Of a stretch of 64,000 nt of DNA, positions 31,740 through 45,091 are shown in pieces (within the stretch, counting starts at the first letter, position 1; each line of letters opens with the position of its first letter). Location of the stretch: assembly GCA_028023455.1 (NCBI GenBank), contig JAQFVV010012476.1, positions 3,017,820 through 3,081,819 of the forward strand, written 5' to 3'. The notes under the pieces were generated by a model that had not been told where the DNA came from, made no database searches, and saw nothing but the letters and a program-made list of their open reading frames with translations. A program made the position numbers and the translations under genes. This DNA comes from Epiperipatus broadwayi. Lineage: Eukaryota; Onychophora; Udeonychophora; Euonychophora; Peripatidae.

Positions 31740-32330
31740 CCAGTTTTCAGTGATTAGTCAAACTTACCATAGATGGCGCTAGAGCAACGTGAAGACAACT
31801 GCTCTCTAATATATAGTCAAAGAAAACGCGTCATCACACATCTAAAAAGGCTTTTATTTTTCTTAGTAAAAATGACGTGGCGCGAAAACATCTAAAAAAA
31901 AATTCTGAATGAATGTTATAAAAACATAATAAACATGAAAGAATGTTTTTTTTAAAATAAACATTTCCATGTATTCATCCGGAAGTAACCCGGATGATAA
32001 GCCAACGAGCAACAAAATCAGAATGCAAACTTAAATGTATCTGCTTACGGTCGCACTATGTAATTAGTTTGATTCTAGCTTCTTTCTCCGATCTCCCGCA
32101 TTATTTTTTTACTATGTTTTTCCACCGATTCTATTTCTTAATTGTCTTTGTAAAATTATTTTGATTTTCATAAAGGTAATTATTAATGACGGCATCACCG
32201 AGAGGGGTCATTTTGGATTACAAAAATTTAATCATTTTTTTTTTTTAAGTAACTTGTAAAAATTCACATTCGCGTAGCCCGAGGAAACAAAATCCACTTT
32301 CGCTCCTCCCTGACAAACTAACTTCTTAAT
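31740..32330 (+). promoter_or_regulatory. CpG- and motif-rich stretch, candidate TATA-less promoter
   Basis: Inside very AT-rich DNA this stretch has several CpGs and clustered factor-like motifs: ACCATAGATGGCGCTAG (CTCF-like, 31766-31782), TGACGTGGCGCGAAA (CRE/ATF plus E2F-like, 31873-31887), CCGGAAGT (ETS, 31979-31986) and more CpGs to 32310. An exon-like ORF follows at 32726. Orientation is inferred only from that. It could also be a CpG-rich unique stretch with no promoter role. Confidence 0.3.
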
Positions 32331-32725
32331 GAATAGATAATAATACAAATTATTAAACTTTCTAAATAGTTCAAAACACAATTAAAATGCTAATAAACCT
32401 TCACTCAATTATTAAAGTTGAAAAATAAGAATAATTAGAGTTCTAATTACAGATTGATTTATTTAATAATTGGAATATAGCCTCCAACATTAAAAAGGGA
32501 AAAAAAAACACTATTTTTTTTAGAAATATGTTTCAATGAGCGTTGATTTTATAATACATGATGATCAAACGCATGACAATGCATGTAGATATATTATTTA
32601 TGCATTTTAATGATGCAAATGGTTTTCTTATTTTATAATAAAACTTCAAAATATCAAGCTCATTAAAACTTGTGCTATAACTCCAAAAAGAAGATGCTAA
32701 TGAATTGAGTTAAGAAGAGACGAGC

Positions 32726-32872
32726 ATGGCGCAAATTATCATCAACAACGGCCTTAGGTGCATCGCTTTATTACCGAATCTACATTTGAGAGAGGGCATA
32801 CATAAAAAAGATAAAATAGCCTGCTGCAGAAGAAAAAGTTTTCAACAGCCCCCTCATCGCCCACCGAAAAAA
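32726..32872 (+). CDS. Candidate first coding exon, unidentified
   Basis: ATG in a favourable context (GAGCATGG) 0.4-1 kb downstream of the motif-rich stretch opens 49 codons ending exactly at a GTAAAG donor (32873), phase 0. The peptide starts MAQIIINNGLRC, is rich in Lys, Arg and Pro near its end (QPPHRPPKK), and matches no family I know. Without a donor it would run to a stop at 32927. The composition is less AT-biased than the neighbours. Chance occurrence is quite possible. Confidence 0.2.
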
Positions 32873-32929
32873 GTAAAGTCTTGCTTGTTAGATAATGAGT
32901 TTATTTATCTTGCTTTATACATTAGCTAA

Positions 32930-34422
32930 GAATAGTTAAATATTCTTTTTCTGACCACTATTGGATTGTTAGCCAGTTTGGCCAACGGCTATCTAGCTGG
33001 AAAAAAATTGCAAATCTGATTTGAATCTGAGAACATATATATATTAAACATCACAACAGATTGAATAATATTACAAATATTAATTTTACCTTACTCTCAT
33101 ACAGAAAATTTCCACGATCTTTTAAATGGAAATGTTTGATAACAAAGTTCCAACAATCTATGTTAATTATATGATTCTGTCTTAAATGACATCATCGGTC
33201 TGGAGCCGGTTAAAAAAAAAAAACCTCAATCTCTACTTACCCAACAAAATTTAATTTAATATAAAACTTTGAACATAAATTTAATGGTGAATATAAATTT
33301 ATCAATAATTTAACTAAACCCTTTTTTATACCAGCTTAATGTTAACAGACAAGGCAGAGCTTTTAATCATACTTAATTTTAAATATTTTTTTTCAAATAA
33401 GCATTTTAAGTCATAAATAAATAATTAACTAAGCTTCACATAAACCAGTGTTTAAATAGTGATTGGGATACTGAGTTTGATTAAGGATCAATTGATTTCC
33501 AGGCAGCTGATGACATCAATTGTAATAAAAACATATGCCTAGCAAATATTATTTGATTTTTTTAAAATCAAAATATTGCCACTTGAAAGACTAATTTTAA
33601 AAAAAAATAGAGAATAGATGGTAAATATTTTCATAAATGAGATTCTCTTTTTAATACTAATTAAAAATCTGCTGCCACAATCTTACTAATGTGGCAACCA
33701 ATCAGCAACAAGTAGTCCATTTTGATTGGGGGCTAGCTTAGTAAAATTATGACTACAAATTTGAATTCCTATTTATTAGAATATTTAGTCATTTATGTAA
33801 ATGAATAACAAGCCATAGTGAGTTAACCTATAGTAATTTTTTAATATTCTCTAAATATTTTTAAGCTGACAAAATATCAAATTATGACCAGCTAGTTTGG
33901 GTTTCAATATCTTTGTATCATCTTTATGTTTTCTTTGCATCAACTTGTCGCAAAGTAAATTGAAACAGCAATTAAACGAGTAAGTTAATTATGTAAATGC
34001 CCATTTTACAGTTACACACTGTTAAGAGTGTTTATTTAATTCTTTATTATTGGCAATATATAATCTTTCTTCTGCCATCATTTCTTTTCTCAGTTGCTGC
34101 AGATGTAATATTTTAAGGAACAGTCGTAATCTTATTTATGGTTTCCAAAAGACTAAATTTAATGTTGAACTACTGTAAGTTTTTCTACAAAGTAGTGAAT
34201 GTTGAGTTATCCTTTTATTCAAATTTATTCTTACATATACTGTAACAGTTTTTAAAGATATGGTAAATATATAGTAAATACAAATAATTATGAATTGGTT
34301 AACATAATCACATACATACATTTAATGTAACAATTTCTGTGATTATGATGATCAAATAACCTATCGCAAAAAGTTAAGTTAAATGTAATTATTCCAAAAA
34401 TATATACTTTTTCTTTTTCTAG
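32930..34422. other. Unassigned AT-rich stretch
   Basis: No repeats from the families above and no credible ORF. Confidence 0.4.
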
Positions 34423-34501
34423 ATTCAATTAATCCTCAGGCATCAAGCTTTCTAAATAGAAAGCCTACTTCTGGAAATCTTAATATCATTGATCATGATC
34501 G
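34423..34501 (+). CDS. Candidate internal exon, unidentified
   Basis: A pyrimidine tract TTTTTCTTTTTCTAG precedes 79 nt ending at a GTATTT donor. One frame is open: two incoming bases, 25 codons (SINPQASSFLNRKPTSGN...), two outgoing bases. If the donor is ignored the frame stays open to a TAA at 34582. The family is unknown, and the phase does not match 32872 or 29581 directly, so a missing exon would be needed. Confidence 0.25.
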
Positions 34502-34681
34502 GTATTTCTGCATGTTCTTCAGTGTCTTGCATGATTTCTTAGGAATATTGGATATTATTAACATGTGCTTAGAATGTATTTAAAAAGCAAAAACAAAGTC
34601 GATTAATAAAAAATAAGTTAATTTGTTGTTTATACTTTTGCAACTGCTACAGATAAATACAGTAAAAAATATTAAAAAGAA

Positions 34682-35899
<1,218 letters not shown>

Positions 35900-36150
35900 A
35901 GACAAAACTCTCCATATAGAAGTGCCACTTAATGCAAGCCAGAGTAATCAATGGATGCAGGAAGTTTGTGCATAAATTCCCTATCTAGTGCTTAGCCACA
36001 GCTAGAAACTAGTCTGGGGGTATTGGATGAGTAAGCACTAGATAGGGATTTTATACATAAACCCTTCTGCATCCACTGATTACTCTGGCTTGCACTGAGT
36101 GGTGCTACTGTGAAAACAGCTTGTGTAAGCATAAAGAATGGTGATCATGT
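35900..36150. repeat. Palindromic repeat family F, copy 6 (compact)
   Basis: AAAACTCTCCATATAGAAGT, AATGCAAGCCAGAGTAATCA, CCCTATCTAGTGC, then the reverse complements to GATTACTCTGGCTTGCACTG and AAGAATGGTGATCATG. The short spacer makes this a tight hairpin. Confidence 0.7.
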
Positions 36151-36544
36151 CAAATATTTTTTTTAAATTTATGACATTAGGGAAAAAATCATGACCAAAT
36201 TTAGAAATTTGTTTTCTTTTTTAATTTTATTGCTTTATAGTTTTTAACAACTTATTTAGATTATCATTCAATTTATTATAATAAAAGGCAAATTATTTTT
36301 TTATAACTCTAACCAATAGGCAAATCTCAGAGGGTTACATAATATGATCCATATTATTAAAGCATGTGAATCAAATTCATTGGTTTACACACTAAAAGCA
36401 ATTTGTTCTGTTTCCTTAATATTATATGAATTATCTTACTATCAATTCTAGTTTAGCAAATTACCTTTCATTATATAAGTTATCATTTATTTATTATAAT
36501 TTTAAGACAGTATATAACTTTCTTATAATGAATGTTTCTTATAT
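36151..36544. other. Unassigned AT-rich stretch
   Basis: No feature. Confidence 0.35.
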
Positions 36545-36765
36545 GTCCATTAAAGTTTGAGGAATAGTTATCTTAATATAAAACTGAGCACTATTGTATA
36601 TATGTGTGGAAGATTATGATCTGGCCCAACTGATGAGTGTTGGTGCACGAAATACATATATTGGTGATCATATATCTTTTTTACATGTATATAATCATGT
36701 GCATTGATTGCATGACATGGGGTGTAGGATTTTTAAACTGAAAAATCCCTGAGTTCAAATCTCTC
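36545..36765 (+). repeat. Type A hammerhead element, right arm only
   Basis: From GTCCATTAAAGTTTGAGGAA through the ribozyme to a CTGAGTTCAAATCTCTCTAC B-box remnant. The left arm is absent. Confidence 0.7.
36625..36665 (+). ncRNA. Hammerhead ribozyme-like, type A, short stem II
   Basis: CCCAA, CUGAUGA (36630-36636), stem II reduced to GUG/CAC, GAAA, stem III AUA/UAU with CA loop, A17, UUGGU. All core residues are present; stem I has 4 of 5 pairs. It could be active with a compact stem II. Confidence 0.65.
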
Positions 36766-38480
36766 TACTTAATTATAATTTATAAAAATACATTTATTTT
36801 ATCTGATATTTGATAGCATTATAAAATCTATAGATTAATTTTTATTTATTAAATATTTAACATGATTAGTCTAGAGATCTATTTTCTTTACTTTCTTAAA
36901 ATAGTATAATTTACTTACATAAAATAATCAAAACAATTGATAACATTTATCATATTTATAAACAAAGTACATGTAAAAAAGATGAAATAATATATATTAA
37001 TTATATCACTACAACTCCCATGCATAAACAAATCAATGGAATATCAGCAATATGTTGTCAAAGCAATATTACAATTAGTAAATTGATTTCCATTTACTGT
37101 CTAATTGTAGTGTTACCATGACAATATAATTTTAACATTTCATTGGTTTATTTAATTATGATGATTGTGTTGAAGTAAATTATATTTGATAACTAGGAAG
37201 CCAATGGAACTTTTGAAGTAATATATATATATATATTACAATGATCCGTAGAAAGAGAGCTTAACGTGATCTGCACTACAGGGCGCCATCTAGGCATTTG
37301 AACCTAGAAAAAATTATAAAGTAGGCAGATACGTAAGTAAAAAAAAAAAATTTATTTTTTTTTTTAAATTTTGATTCCGGTCGTTAGCCCAAGTCACTAG
37401 CTCATTGGAATAGCAGAGATTTATATTTATAATAAATTCTTATCTAAGAATAATTTAAAAAAAGAATAAAATAAGCCACTGCCAGTAATTAACATACAAA
37501 CATTTATTTACGCACATATATATAAAATTTAACATTATTTTAGAATAACTTTTACTTTGGGTTTTAACTTGATTTTAGAATTTAAATTTACATTTTAATT
37601 TTTACGCTATTATAAGTTCGTACAGAGGGATTTATAAAAGTTGTTTATAAATGTTGAGTATAGATCGATTACATAGATTACACGGCTAAAACATTTCAAA
37701 ATAAACATAAACAATCAAAATACAAAATCATTGATACCGTCAATTGCATAAGGAATACAAGAAACCCACTGGTATTCATCATAAGATACTGCAGTGGCAC
37801 CAATAACTTAAAAGACATCCGAATAAATACATTTTAGATACTCACCGTAAGGTATCAGTATTTACCGAATGTCTATATATATTTTGATCGAATATGAAAA
37901 CCAAAAACATAATTAGCCAGTAACGAATCCATGCAAGCATCTATAAACAATTTAAATTTAATGCATTTTTATTTAGTGTCAAGTATGAATAGACTACGTA
38001 GATTTGCATTTGAAGATAAAACATTCTATCCCCATTTAACCTTAGGCTAAAAGTTCACAGTCAAGCTGGCGTCAATCCATCTGATATATTGATGTATTCA
38101 ATGTAATACGAATACGGCAATACAAAATAGGTTAAGATAAGACATTGACTCTCATCAGATAGGAATATTACATCTATCTAATGAGAATAACAATAAAAAA
38201 AAACTCCATAGAAACGGACTGCGGTCATTTTGCCGACTTACGATCGCATTCCCTAGGCAAGAGGAAGTGTGCGGCGTATACAAGTGATTCTGCCCATAGC
38301 GAATCTTGCATTACATCTACTAACTACATCAATATATCCAATCCATTGACCCAATTCAACAACGACATGAATAACCTAAGATTACCCTCCCTTAATATAA
38401 CTTTACAAATCTATACAGCCATTCACGCCCGACTTAAGTTTATCATTGATATATTTTAATTTATCGGAAAACAGAAATCA
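36766..38480. other. Unassigned stretch, partly less AT-rich
   Basis: A CTCF-like site (reverse complement of AGGGCGCCATCTAGGCA) lies at 37280-37296. Sequence from 37700 to 38460 has more balanced composition and one 92-codon ORF (38181-38459) without a known domain. It could be part of a non-coding transcript, but nothing shows that. Confidence 0.35.
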
Positions 38481-40639
38481 TAATAAAACTTAAAGAACAA
38501 AAAAAAATATGAATGGAAATGATTTTACAAAAGAAATACATCAAATAACATTTTAACTACTTTAGTCAGATAGGAAATTCTTATATTTATAAATATTGAA
38601 AAGTTTAGTATTTAGAGTTCTTTTGTTTAGAAATGTTCATAAATTATTTATATTTAAAGCTGAGAGTTCAAAAAGTTCTTACAATTTCAAAACATTCCTT
38701 TTATCCGTTGCTTGCTGTTTGGAATCCACATTAAATCCCCCGATGATCCTGTTGTCCTCAGTATAAGAAAAGCGATGTTTCATTTCTTTTTTTTTTTAAC
38801 AACTGAAGGGATTGAAGAGTGCGTCTTTTCAATCCCTTCTCCTTCAACTCCACACTAACACATATAGTCACATTTCCTCCTTCTAATTAATTAAACCAAA
38901 TCACTTTTTATTTCCAAATTTTTTCTTTTATACATAACTTTAGGATCCAATGGACGTTACGTCATCGTTGATGATGATCCTTCCGTTGAGGTCCAATTTC
39001 CCCAATGGATTTCTTTCATTGGCAATTCTGTTCCTATTGTTTTCTTATCTGACCATTGCTTATACATTTTAGATGCCCAAGGCTAGTTTACTAATTAAAA
39101 TAATCATTTCCATTTTACAAAAGATTAATTAATCTGTTTTCAAACTTAAACATATATTTTTATCTCTAAATCTTTTCTGAAAATTTAGTTCTAAAGTACT
39201 TTTTCTTTAATAAAGTTATATTTTAATAATTATTTATCTATGCGATTTTATATATATATGCGAGTTTAAGATGATTTTTTTATTTTTTATTCTTAAAAAA
39301 AAAAGTTTTTATTGGTCAACTTTTTTTTTTTTCATGTTTACTAATAAAAAAAACAATGTAACGACGTCTGTGCCCATTAAAATATATATATATATATGTG
39401 TATGTTTCAAAGCCATCATTATTGTTTGGACAATAAAATGAATTTAAATAAAAAAGTATTTTGATGACAAGACCATACATGTCTATTAAATGAAATACAT
39501 TTGCCAAAACGAAATAAATTAACTAAAATTCAATTATTGTTCTCCACATATTAACCATCTAATGTTTCCATGATGAATAATCTGTAATGATTAATAAATT
39601 AACCTGGTCTTAAGAACCAATTTTTTTTTAAATTTTTTTTACTTTAGTTTTAATACAATTCATATTTTTGATTCTACACAGTCTCATGAAAAGCCTTCCT
39701 GAACATTATTTATCTTAATGATGTAAAATATTTATTGAAGTTAATCTTGAATATGATAGAATAAATTGCAGTAAGAAGTAGAAAAGAAAGACTAACTGTT
39801 ATTGGTCATAAACAAATATGGATTCAGACTGGACAGAAAAGTAAGTGAAGAAAAGAGCTAGAACATAAGCCACAGCCAATAAGAACTGTATAATTTCAAA
39901 AATAAATATTGCATTATATATAAGAAAATAGTAGATTCTCTGGATTTCAAGGTTCCTGGATTACAATTGTACTTCATCACTTTCTATATTTGAATGTTTT
40001 ATGAATTCCCAAGTAATAAACAATTCAATTATATGCATATCATATTAATACCATCTATATGTTCTTTATTACTTTTTACAACACTTTTTTACAAATCACT
40101 ATTGACAGTTTGGGTTGACCCAGTAATCTTCTTCAGGACTTCTATTTTTTATGTTAATCTACATTTTAGTTTTGATTATTTTATTTATAATTGCCTTTCT
40201 TACTATTCCCATCAATATATTATTGTCAGGTAACATAAGCAGATTAAGTGTATTCACAATCGAGTGCTAATTGAGATCTTGATAGTAGCATATAAGTAAT
40301 GCATTCATGAATGTTGGATCTTGATTAATTTTCACTGCATTGAATCAACATTTCTGCAATAATTTGTACAGTCTTAATCCTATATATTTATTATAATAAT
40401 ATGTAAAAGCTTTTCTCTCAAATATTTTATCTCATTCACAATGTAATTGTAATATCTTTCAAATCTTCAATTTACATGACATATCATAGCAACATGTAGC
40501 AGTTTGTATATAAAATTAATCAGCTACAATAATAAAATTATGATAAAGCAATCCAAATATTTACAGATGTAATAAAATAAAATTTATCAATTATATTACA
40601 TATAACAGTTTTACAATATATACAAAAATGCACTACATA
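38481..40639. other. Unassigned AT-rich stretch with one tRNA-related monomer
   Basis: At 39930-40025 a single diverged monomer of the 20.5 kb array family (TCAAGGTTCCTGGATTAC, GAATTCCCAAGTAATAAAC). A short inverted repeat GAAGGGATTGAAGAG/CTTTTCAATCCCTTC lies at 38805-38840. No gene is supported; the ORFs at 39316 and 39994 have no motif. Confidence 0.4.
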
Positions 40640-40747
40640 AAGACATATAGAGATTTGAACTCAGACTTTCCCACAACCCTCAAGTATTCATGCTATCTCA
40701 TATTGCTGACACACTTCATTACACACATATTGAAAAGGTAAATAATC

Positions 40748-40791
40748 ACCAATATACGTATTTTGTGCTAAACTAGCACTCATCAGTTGGT
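40748..40791 (-). ncRNA. Hammerhead ribozyme-like, type A, G12 lost
   Basis: CUGAUGA is intact; stem II is GUGCU/AGCAC (all Watson-Crick); stem III is AUA/UAU with CG loop; A17; UUGGU. GAAA reads AAAA, and G12 is the proposed general base, so it is probably dead. Confidence 0.65.
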
Positions 40792-41126
40792 CCAAATTAT
40801 CATCTCCACACATATATACAATCAATGCTCGGCTTATATTAAGATAGCCAATCTTTATACTTTAATGGACAGACTTCAAACCACTCCACCCCACAAGTCT
40901 TCAGCCATACATTTCATTGAATATCTGACTTATGGTCAACATGGGTAGGATGAGAAGTTTGGCACCAATGTGGGCTTTGAGCATTCCATCCTCAGATTTT
41001 CAATGAAATGGATGGCTGAAAAGTTGTGGGATGGAGTGGTTTGAAGCCTGTCCATTAAAGTATGAAGAGTGGTTATCAATATAAGCTGAGCATTGATTGT
41101 ATATATGTGTGGAGATGATAATCTGG

Positions 41127-41170
41127 ACCAACTGATGAGTGCTGGTTTAGCACAAAATATGTATATTGAT
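41127..41170 (+). ncRNA. Hammerhead ribozyme-like, type A, G12 lost
   Basis: Mirror of 40748-40791 with the same AAAA, so the change predates or was copied between the arms. Stem I is also weakened to UUGAU. Confidence 0.6.
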
Positions 41171-41310
41171 AATTATTTATCTTTTCATCATGTGTGTGAT
41201 CAAGTGTGTCAACAGTATGAGATATCATGAATAGTTGAGGGTCGTGTGAAAGTCTGAGTTCAAATTCCCTATAGATTACTTATAGAAATACAGGTATGAA
41301 AAAGCCTGTA

Positions 41311-42179
41311 CTGTAGAAAAAAATCATATATTAATATATAAAGACATAAATTTCCATTCATTTTTAATGAACCATTTATTTATTAAATTAATTGATGTTT
41401 TACATATATTTATACAGTTATCTTTATTGATTAGTTTTATATAATTTTCTTTTACTAGGTTTTTCAATGTAGTTTTTATAGTTTTATTTTTTTTTATACT
41501 ATCTATTTTATTTCCACATGTTAAATAGTGAATATGTAAAGCAGATTTTTTATCTCTTATATTAATTGCATCGTTATATTCTTTTTCTTTTTAATTTAAT
41601 TATTTTGCTGTGTGTGTGTAATAAATCATATTACAATTTTCATAATTAATTTTATATACAATTGCTTTTGAATACGTTGTATATTATCTTACATTTTATA
41701 GTTACATATTAATTTGTCTTTACTATTTTTTCATCATATTATATTTATATTTTTATATATTTTTCATTTTTTATTAATGTATTATAAATTTTAGAATGGA
41801 ATATAATATATTTGCTGAAAAAATACTTTCATGTATTATTTTTATGAATAAATAAATATATAGAATTAACACTCGTACATAATGATAAATTATATTTTTA
41901 CTTAAAAATTATATAAAGCAAACAACATACTGGATTGCATTTTTTTTCCATTTTTGGTCACAGTATTCTATTATTATCTAGCATTACTTTTTATTACAAT
42001 AGCTGATTATTGGTAAGTCTAATATTTTGATGGGCTAATCCTAATTGAACAAATCATATTATTTTATTGTTTGTTTATTTTAATTTACCTTTTAATAAAG
42101 AATTAGTGTACATATAATAGTCTTTTTTCATTCAATTCAATGACTTTCTTTGGATAATATAATTTTTTTATGTAATATA
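41311..42179. other. Unassigned AT-rich stretch
   Basis: No feature. Confidence 0.4.
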
Positions 42180-42840
42180 CGATGTCTCTCACACAAACAC
42201 ATATATACTCAAATTCGCAAACATTTGTCCATCTGCATATCAAAGTGGCTTCTTTCTTCTTTATAACCTACATCTGGGTGCACTTTTGGTGAAGATCACC
42301 ATAATCATAGCTCTCTTGTTAATTATTGTTGCTACTGTATTTATTCTGTAATTATAAAAACAGACAAAACTCTCCATACAGTAGTGCCACTAATCAATAG
42401 ATACCAGAAGGCTTGTGCACCGAATGGCACTACTGTATGGAGAGTTTTTTCCCATTTTAATAACAATTATGAGCAAGCATAAGAAATGGTGATCATGTGA
42501 TATTTAGTGGTTTAATACTGTAGTTATATATGTAATTTTATTTAGATTAACCATTTCAATATTCCATTTGTTAGATAATTGCACTGTTTTTTCTTGTGTT
42601 TATTACATTTCTAGCTAACAAATGGAAAATTTAAATTGGCTAATTTAAATAAAAATGCATGCATAATTACTGTATAAATAAAGCAGGAACAATAATTGAT
42701 TCAAGAGAGCTGATTACTATGAAATTCACCGAAAGTTCACTCAGCTTTAGGTTATAAAGAAGAAAGAAACCATTTTGATATGAAAATGAACAAATGTTTG
42801 GAAATTAGAATTACAGATACAAATGAAAAAGAAAAATCAA
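42180..42840. repeat. Inverted repeat with arms of about 170 bp and a nested F insertion
   Basis: CAAACATTTGTCCATCTGCA, TTTCTTCTTTATAACCTA, AGCTCTCTTG and CTGTAATTAT in 42220-42355 recur as reverse complements in 42660-42805. An F element (42358-42520) begins exactly at the inner edge of the left arm. Element class unknown. Confidence 0.65.
42358..42520. repeat. Repeat family F, internally deleted copy
   Basis: AACAGACAAAACTCTCCATA, TAGTGCCACTAATCAATAG, then GGCACTACTGTATGGAGAGT and GGTGATCATGTGATATTTAG: little more than the two terminal arms. Confidence 0.65.
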
Positions 42841-42879
42841 TATATATATATAAATGAAAGGTGCATTAAATACAGAAAA

Positions 42880-43012
42880 ACCCAGGTGCAGTAGATCCAA
42901 ATACAAAACTCAGAAATAAAATCCATGAACTAAAAACACTGGATAGCCATTTATTAAGCACTGCCATCTGGCATCTATTGATTATTCAAGCTTACACTAG
43001 GTAGCAGTACTG
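42880..43012. repeat. Degenerate F fragment
   Basis: CCAGGTGCAGTAGATCCAAA, CATCTATTGATTATTCAAGC and TAGGTAGCAGTACTG match the F right arm loosely. Confidence 0.4.
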
Positions 43013-43207
43013 GACAAGGGGATTTAGATATAAAGGTTATAGAGTTGACAAAAATTATATTGTGGAAATGGGATAGAGCAGATTATGGGTAAATTTAGAG
43101 TGGGGAATGTAAAAGAAAGTGGCTAACAGGTTTATCTGGGCATAATTGCTGAGATATTCGTGACTTCATTTAAGGAGAAGCCATAATACATCACATCACA
43201 TCACATC
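43013..43207 (+). pseudogene. LINE 3' end with (CATCA)n tail, copy 1
   Basis: Encodes a short relic like the C-terminus of the 60.7 kb fragment (ELTKI.LWKW), then the non-coding 3' region GTGGCTAACAGGTTTATCTG and a CATCACATCACATCACATCA tail. Severely 5'-truncated. Confidence 0.65.
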
Positions 43208-43227
43208 AATAGTAAGGAAAGTAGTTT

Positions 43228-43669
43228 ATTGTTTAAGGCTCGAATGGGATCTTTAGCAACAAGAGAATATACATGTAAATGGAAAACTATGAGTGATTTA
43301 GTGTGCAAATTGTGTAAGGAAGGTATAGAAAATATTAGGCATCTGTTGATTGAATGTAAATGCTTGAAAGCAGAAAGGGTACAGATAATGAGATTATGAG
43401 AATAGATATGAACAAAGTGACTATAAAGAAAGTGAGTTATTAGTTTTTATGCTGGGTTTGTGAAAAGATAAGGGGGATTTATATATAAATGCCATAGAGT
43501 TGACAAAGATTATGTTGTGGAAATGGGATGGGGCAGAATATGGGAAGACAGAATGAGGAATAGGAATGGAAAATAAAGTGGCTAACAGGTTTATCTGGGT
43601 ATAATTGCTGAGATATTCTTGACTTCATTTAAGGAGAAGTCAAAATACATCACATCACAACATCACAGT
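43228..43669 (+). pseudogene. LINE 3' end with (CATCA)n tail, copy 2
   Basis: Begins with a SLATREYTCKWK-like frame, then a Cys/His cluster CKLCKEGIENIRHLLIECKC as found after the RT/RNase H region of several non-LTR retrotransposons. Frames break near 43395. The same 3' region and CATCACATCACAACATCAC tail as copy 1 follow. A direct neighbour of copy 1, so either two insertions or a tandem event. Confidence 0.7.
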
Positions 43670-43806
43670 CTGTTATTCAGATAGACACACATCTACAATA
43701 TGTATTTTTCAAAAATATATGCATTTAGATGTCAACAAAAACAACTAGTAAAAACAAACAAATGAATTACTGGAATTATGAAAAGGCAGTATAGAAAATC
43801 TTTAGA

Positions 43807-43832
43807 CAGAGAGAGAGAGAGAGAGAGAGAGA
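43807..43832 (+). repeat. (AG)n microsatellite
   Basis: Thirteen or so AG units. Confidence 0.95.
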
Positions 43833-44439
43833 GGAAGGGAGGCAATCATGATTGAATGTATAAACAGAAAAATTACTTACCAAGAGATAACTAATGATAG
43901 TATTGATACAGATGGGCATTCAATTCAAATTTACACGTATATAATTTTTTTAAATTTAATTTTATTTCAAATATTTGATAACTGAAATATGGGTGGTGTA
44001 TTTTCAGGTATCGCAGGCTTCATAATATAATATAAATTATCACATGATCTTAAATAATAAACCAATCAATCTGTGGTCAATGTGACACTCAGATAATAAA
44101 TGTGTTGCCTTGACAATACATTGATGATATTCCATTGGTTTACCTCAAGGAATGGCTGGATCATGTGATTTATTTATGATAACCAATTATCTATGTGCAC
44201 TTATGGTTAAAATATAAAATTAATGTTTAAAAATCAGATTTGAATTTAATTAATTAATTTTTGGTAGTTTTAACATATATAAACAATTTATTTTATATTT
44301 TAAATTTTGTTATAATAGAGTACTTCTTATGTATGTCATATGATAACAGCTAACACTTAATAAACCATAGAATCTACAATGTATTGATTGTCAAGGCAAC
44401 CTCTATAAACAAAAGATAGATCCCAGCAGAGTTCATCAT
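43833..44439. other. Unassigned AT-rich stretch
   Basis: Contains loose relatives of the 44.5 kb tandem unit (TGTTGCCTTGACAATACATT near 44100; its complement near 44390). No gene. Confidence 0.4.
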
Positions 44440-44665
44440 TTATCTGTAGAAGTTATAGTTTCATATCAAAATACATCAGTAAAAAGTTATAGTTTCATCT
44501 TTTATTTATAAAGGTTGCCTTGACAACACATTGTAGATATTATAGTTAGATCTTTTATCTATAGAAGGTTATATTGATAAGAGATTGTAGATTATATGGT
44601 TTCATCTTTTATCTATAGAGATTGCCTTGATAACAGGTTGTAAATTCTTTGCTTTATTAATAAAT
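44440..44665 (+). repeat. Tandem repeat, period about 54 bp
   Basis: GGTTGCCTTGACAAC, GGTTATATTGATAAG and GATTGCCTTGATAAC start at 44513, 44567 and 44620, each followed by a TTGTAGATT...TTTATCTATAGA block. One more unit lies at 45595-45650. Confidence 0.7.
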
Positions 44666-44783
44666 TTCATTACACCACTCTTGCCCTAGGTAGGGAATGT
44701 TTTATATCCAATTTCAACTCCTTTTGGAGAGATATAATCATATACACATATGATCAAAGACATGTGAAAATGATCTATGATTT

Positions 44784-44825
44784 CCAAGATTTATATTTCA
44801 TGCTGAACTAGCACTCATTAGTTGG
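44784..44825 (-). ncRNA. Hammerhead ribozyme-like, type B, G5 lost
   Basis: Minus strand CCAA, CUAAUGA (G5 to A), stem II GUGCU/AGCAU, loop AGUUC, GAAA, short stem III, C17, UUGG. Probably inactive. Confidence 0.6.
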
Positions 44826-45046
44826 CCCAGACCACAATCTCTTACATATATCTTTATCATTGTTCAATATAAATAGATATCTAATTACTATAGTTTAATT
44901 GACGTGTCAAACATATAGCCCTCACAACTGATTTGTGTTAAAGTTGTGTGGATTGCATATTTGACCCTTATCAATTAAACTGCAGTAATTTGTTATCCAT
45001 ATATACTGAACAATGATAAAGATATATGTCAAGAGATTGTGGTCTG

Positions 45047-45091
45047 GGCCAACTGATGAGTGCTGATTCAGCATGAAATGTGAATCTGGGA
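45047..45091 (+). ncRNA. Hammerhead ribozyme-like, type B, core intact
   Basis: CUGAUGA at 45053-45059, stem II GUGCU/AGCAU with loop GAUUC, GAAA at 45075-45078, C17 at 45086. Stem I lost one U (CUGGG instead of CUUGGG), so the proximal pairs are weakened. A distal stem I helix UUGUGGU/GUCAUAA still forms. Confidence 0.65.

Larger units (their letters stand above)
40640..41310. repeat. Type A hammerhead inverted-repeat element
   Basis: Arms 40640-40930 and 40985-41310 around a short spacer. Outer parts carry TTTGAACTCAGACTTTCCCA and its complement with GAGTTCAAATTCCC (B-box remnant). One ribozyme-like motif per arm, both with a G12 to A change. Confidence 0.75.

Noticed and set aside
38181-38459. 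92-codon ORF in less AT-rich DNA
   Set aside because: No domain, no splice signals of note and ordinary length for chance; kept only as a remark in the region entry.
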